From assembly GCA_003648575.1 (NCBI GenBank), contig QMPN01000130.1, forward strand, positions 1-8,257: DNA of 8,257 bases. Reading direction: 5' to 3'. Source of the stretch: Bacteroidota bacterium (GTDB lineage: Bacteria; Bacteroidota; Bacteroidia; Bacteroidales; B18-G4). Within the stretch, counting starts at the first letter, position 1. Each line of letters starts with the position of its first letter. The notes under the pieces were generated by a model. It had not been told where the DNA came from. It did not search any database and was given only the letters and a program-made list of their open reading frames with translations. Positions 6,239 to 8,257 of this stretch are shown here, piece after piece. Made by a program: the position numbers and the translations under genes.

Positions 6239-6880
6239 ATGAAAAAGATCATTCTCTCAAGCATTATCATCCTGGCAGGCATCTTTGCTCAGGCCGGTGA
6301 CAAAGATTACGTAAAATCAATGGAAAAGAACCTGAAGGAGATGGAGAAAGCAGAGACCTCCGCCGAGTTCGAAGCTTTCGCCGCAAATTTTGAGGCCATT
6401 GCAAAAAAGAATCCTGATCAATGGCTGGCGCAATATTATGTGGCCTACAGTTATCTGAACATCGTATTCTCTGAAGAAGGAAGTACGAACATTGATATGA
6501 ACCTGGACAAGGCCGAGGCATTCCTGGGGAAAGCCAGGGAATTAAGCCCGGAAAATGATGAGATCGAAGTATTACAGGGCTGGATATACCAGGGCAGGAT
6601 ACAGGTTGATCCTATGGGACGTGGCCAGTCTTATTCTCAAAAAGCATCAACATCCTTTGGCAAGGCAAAAAACATCAATCCCGACAACCCAAGGATCTAC
6701 TTCCTGGTTGGGCAGAACGTAATGTACACCCCTGAGGCCTTTGGTGGTGGAAAAGAGGCAGCTTGTCCGTATTTTATCAAAGCTGCAGAAAAGTACGAAG
6801 TGTTCGAACCCGAAAGCACTATTTCACCCAACTGGGGCAGGGAGTATAACCATAAGCTTGTTGTTAGCTGCAAAGACTAA
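6239..6880 (+). CDS. Secreted TPR-like protein of unknown function
   Basis: A 213-residue exported protein. The ATG at 6239 is chosen because it opens a clean signal peptide (MKKIILSSIIILAGIFAQAG, 1-20); the frame is open further upstream to an ATG at 6104, but that extension is polar and would bury the signal sequence. The mature part is helical with TPR-like units around 43-76 (FEAIAKKNPDQWLAQYYVAY), 90-120 (AEAFLGKARELSPENDE) and 134-165 (FGKAKNINPDNPRIYFLVGQ), the last two with the typical P-[DE]-[NH] turn spacing. A glycine-rich stretch, FGGGKEAACPYF (168-179), and the tail ISPNWGREYNHKLV follow. Cys176 and Cys211 could pair in the periplasm. The kinase gene begins 11 bp after its stop, so the protein is probably co-expressed with the two-component pair. 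No enzymatic motif is seen. Confidence 0.85.
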   Translation: MKKIILSSIIILAGIFAQAGDKDYVKSMEKNLKEMEKAETSAEFEAFAANFEAIAKKNPDQWLAQYYVAYSYLNIVFSEEGSTNIDMNLDKAEAFLGKARELSPENDEIEVLQGWIYQGRIQVDPMGRGQSYSQKASTSFGKAKNINPDNPRIYFLVGQNVMYTPEAFGGGKEAACPYFIKAAEKYEVFEPESTISPNWGREYNHKLVVSCKD

Positions 6881-6891
6881 AAATAAGACTT

Positions 6892-7971
6892 ATGGCCAGG
6901 CCCAATAAAACCACGATAAAAACGCATGTAAGAGGGATCATCGCCGTTACCATAATCGGTACGGCGATATCCTTGCTCATGACCCCGATCGATCATATCA
7001 GCTTCCAACAGCTAGGTATTAATTTGCTTTACTGCTTTCTCATAGGTTCATCGCTCTGGTTTGGGAACTTCTCGGTGAACCCGATACTGGAAGCCATATT
7101 TGGCAAAGACAGGCTAGGTCCGGGAGTAAAACTCATCCTCAGCCTGACAGGAATGCTACTGATTTCTTCAGCCGTGATATTCTTCATAAATTGGTTTTGG
7201 ATGGTCGTGATCTGGGGTGCGGAGTTCAGCAACTTCATCAAGTACAGCGGGAAATCAATCATGATCATTGAGCTGGTCACTGTGGTGATCATTGCTCTGG
7301 TGTTATATATCAATGAGTTTTTCAGTTCCTGGCGGGAAGCCGTTAAGAATGAAGAGTCGCTGAAGCGGGAAAAGCTCGCCCTTGAATACGATTCCCTTAA
7401 GAACCAGGTAAACCCGCATTTCTTATTCAACTCATTGAATACCCTGTCAGGACTGATCGGTAAGGATGAAGAAAAAGCGACACGCTTCGTGAAGCAATTG
7501 TCCGACATTTACCGCTATGTGCTGGAGCAAAAAGACCGGGAACTGGTACCACTCAACACTGAAATGAAGTTTGTTGGGAACTATATCAGCCTGATGAAGA
7601 TTCGCTTTGGAGATAACCTGATCGTGGAATCAGATATTAGTGAAGGGAGTCCATTTAAGATCATCCCCCTTTCCGTGCAGATGCTGTTAGAAAACGCTAT
7701 CAAGCATAATATCGTTTCCAGGGACAAACCATTAACGATCAAAATTACCCTGGCTGCCGGGGAATATTTGCAGGTAAGCAACAACCTGCAAAAGAAAAGC
7801 AGCATCCTGGGTGGCGACACGGGTGAATGGGAAAAACATGGTTTGATGAATATTAAATCACGCTATGAATATCTGAGCGAAAGGGATTTTGAAGTGAATG
7901 GTGCCAGCGAGGAACCTTTTCCGGAGGAACTCCATGGATCATTCGTTGTTAGCATACCTTTAATCCGTTAG
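6892..7971 (+). CDS. LytS-type sensor histidine kinase
   Basis: A 359-residue inner-membrane kinase of the His_kinase (LytS/YehU-like) family, which phosphorylates a LytTR-type response regulator. About four membrane spans (roughly 14-33, 41-60, 78-108 and 123-140) with short connecting loops leave no sizeable periplasmic sensor domain. A charged helix, probably coiled coil (142-172), leads to the phosphoacceptor motif NQVNPHFLFNSLN (171-183) with His176. The ATP-binding part shows the N box LLENAIKHN (265-273) and a divergent glycine box, KHGLMNIKSRYEYLS (315-329). The protein ends normally with FVVSIPLIR. Its ATG is 11 bp after the TPR gene and the regulator starts 4 bp after its stop, so translation of all three is probably coupled. 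With little sensor of its own, it may sense within the membrane or through the TPR protein, which is inference. Confidence 0.93.
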   Translation: MARPNKTTIKTHVRGIIAVTIIGTAISLLMTPIDHISFQQLGINLLYCFLIGSSLWFGNFSVNPILEAIFGKDRLGPGVKLILSLTGMLLISSAVIFFINWFWMVVIWGAEFSNFIKYSGKSIMIIELVTVVIIALVLYINEFFSSWREAVKNEESLKREKLALEYDSLKNQVNPHFLFNSLNTLSGLIGKDEEKATRFVKQLSDIYRYVLEQKDRELVPLNTEMKFVGNYISLMKIRFGDNLIVESDISEGSPFKIIPLSVQMLLENAIKHNIVSRDKPLTIKITLAAGEYLQVSNNLQKKSSILGGDTGEWEKHGLMNIKSRYEYLSERDFEVNGASEEPFPEELHGSFVVSIPLIR

Positions 7972-7975
7972 GAAA

Positions 7976-8257
7976 ATGAGAGTATTGATCATAGAAGATG
8001 AGGTAATGGCAGCAGAAAGGCTGGAAGCCATGATCAGGAAAGCGATCCCGGGGGTTGATATCCTTGGGACCCTCGACTCCATCAGCAACGCAGTACCATG
8101 GTTCACCGAGAATGAAGCTCCCGACCTGGCATTCTTCGACATTCAGCTTGCGGATGGGCTCAGTTTCGAGGTCTTCGAAAAGGCAGAAGTGGGTTGTCCG
8201 GTAATTTTCACCACTGCATTTGATGAATATGCACTCAAGGCCTTCAAGGTGAACAGC
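7976..8257 (+). CDS. Response regulator receiver domain, probably LytTR type (3' part missing)
   Basis: The first 94 residues of a response regulator, cut by the right edge. MRVLIIEDEVMAAERL is the typical receiver start with the acidic pocket Glu7-Asp8-Glu9. The phosphoacceptor is Asp55 in LAFFDIQLADG, and the switch Thr is Thr80 in VIFTTAFDEYALKAF. That last run, followed by KVNS, is characteristic of LytR/AlgR-type receivers, which normally carry a C-terminal LytTR DNA-binding domain. That domain is beyond the window, so it is inferred from the receiver type and from the LytS-type kinase 4 bp upstream. It is expected to be phosphorylated by that kinase and to control transcription; its targets are unknown. 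Confidence 0.92.
   Translation, partial: MRVLIIEDEVMAAERLEAMIRKAIPGVDILGTLDSISNAVPWFTENEAPDLAFFDIQLADGLSFEVFEKAEVGCPVIFTTAFDEYALKAFKVNS

Noticed and set aside
7029..7508. A 159-codon minus-strand frame within the kinase gene
   Set aside because: It is antisense to the histidine kinase, whose NPHFLFN and LLENAIKHN motifs fix the coding strand.

Overview
The window looks like a chromosomal segment from a member of the Bacteroidota (Bacteroidales/Marinilabiliales-like). The clues are a long Bacteroidota-type PurF relative whose class II amidotransferase domain begins CGIAMVRL, a secreted C69 dipeptidase next to a YfcC carrier, a LytS/LytTR-type two-component pair behind a secreted TPR protein, few purine-rich ribosome binding sites, and AT-rich start regions with TAnnTTTG-like -7 elements. 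These are recognised by eye from motifs. No database search was run.

Layout. Positions 1-1327 (-) hold the first 442 residues of an amidophosphoribosyltransferase-like protein that runs off the left edge. A 158-bp divergent spacer separates it from 1486-3093 (+), a secreted C69 dipeptidase. After a 41-bp gap comes 3135-4754 (+), a YfcC/DcuC-family membrane carrier, probably co-transcribed with the dipeptidase. Converging on it is a 6-phosphofructokinase at 4817-5863 or 4817-5890 (-). The spacers on both sides of this gene are built of degenerate 7-bp tandem repeats with two different sequences. A gene-poor stretch (about 5891-6238) holds the larger heptad array, a possible promoter, a 28-codon hydrophobic ORF and a hairpin overlapping its end. 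Then, tightly packed on +, come a secreted TPR-like protein (6239-6880), a LytS-type histidine kinase (6892-7971) and the start of its response regulator (7976 to the right edge).

How the genes work together. The dipeptidase and carrier fit a small peptide-use module in which dipeptides are hydrolysed outside the inner membrane and products are moved across it. The TPR protein, kinase and regulator form a likely three-gene signalling operon. The PurF-like protein (purine synthesis) and phosphofructokinase (glycolysis) are housekeeping genes with no obvious tie to these modules.

No mobile element, CRISPR array, tRNA or rRNA was seen. Most of the window is ordinary core metabolism and signalling. 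The parts that merit a second look are the paired heptad arrays around pfkA, the unusual active-site residues of the PFK and the PurF-like protein, and the short hydrophobic ORF plus hairpin ahead of the TPR/kinase operon. I do not see a convincing new defence or biosynthetic system.
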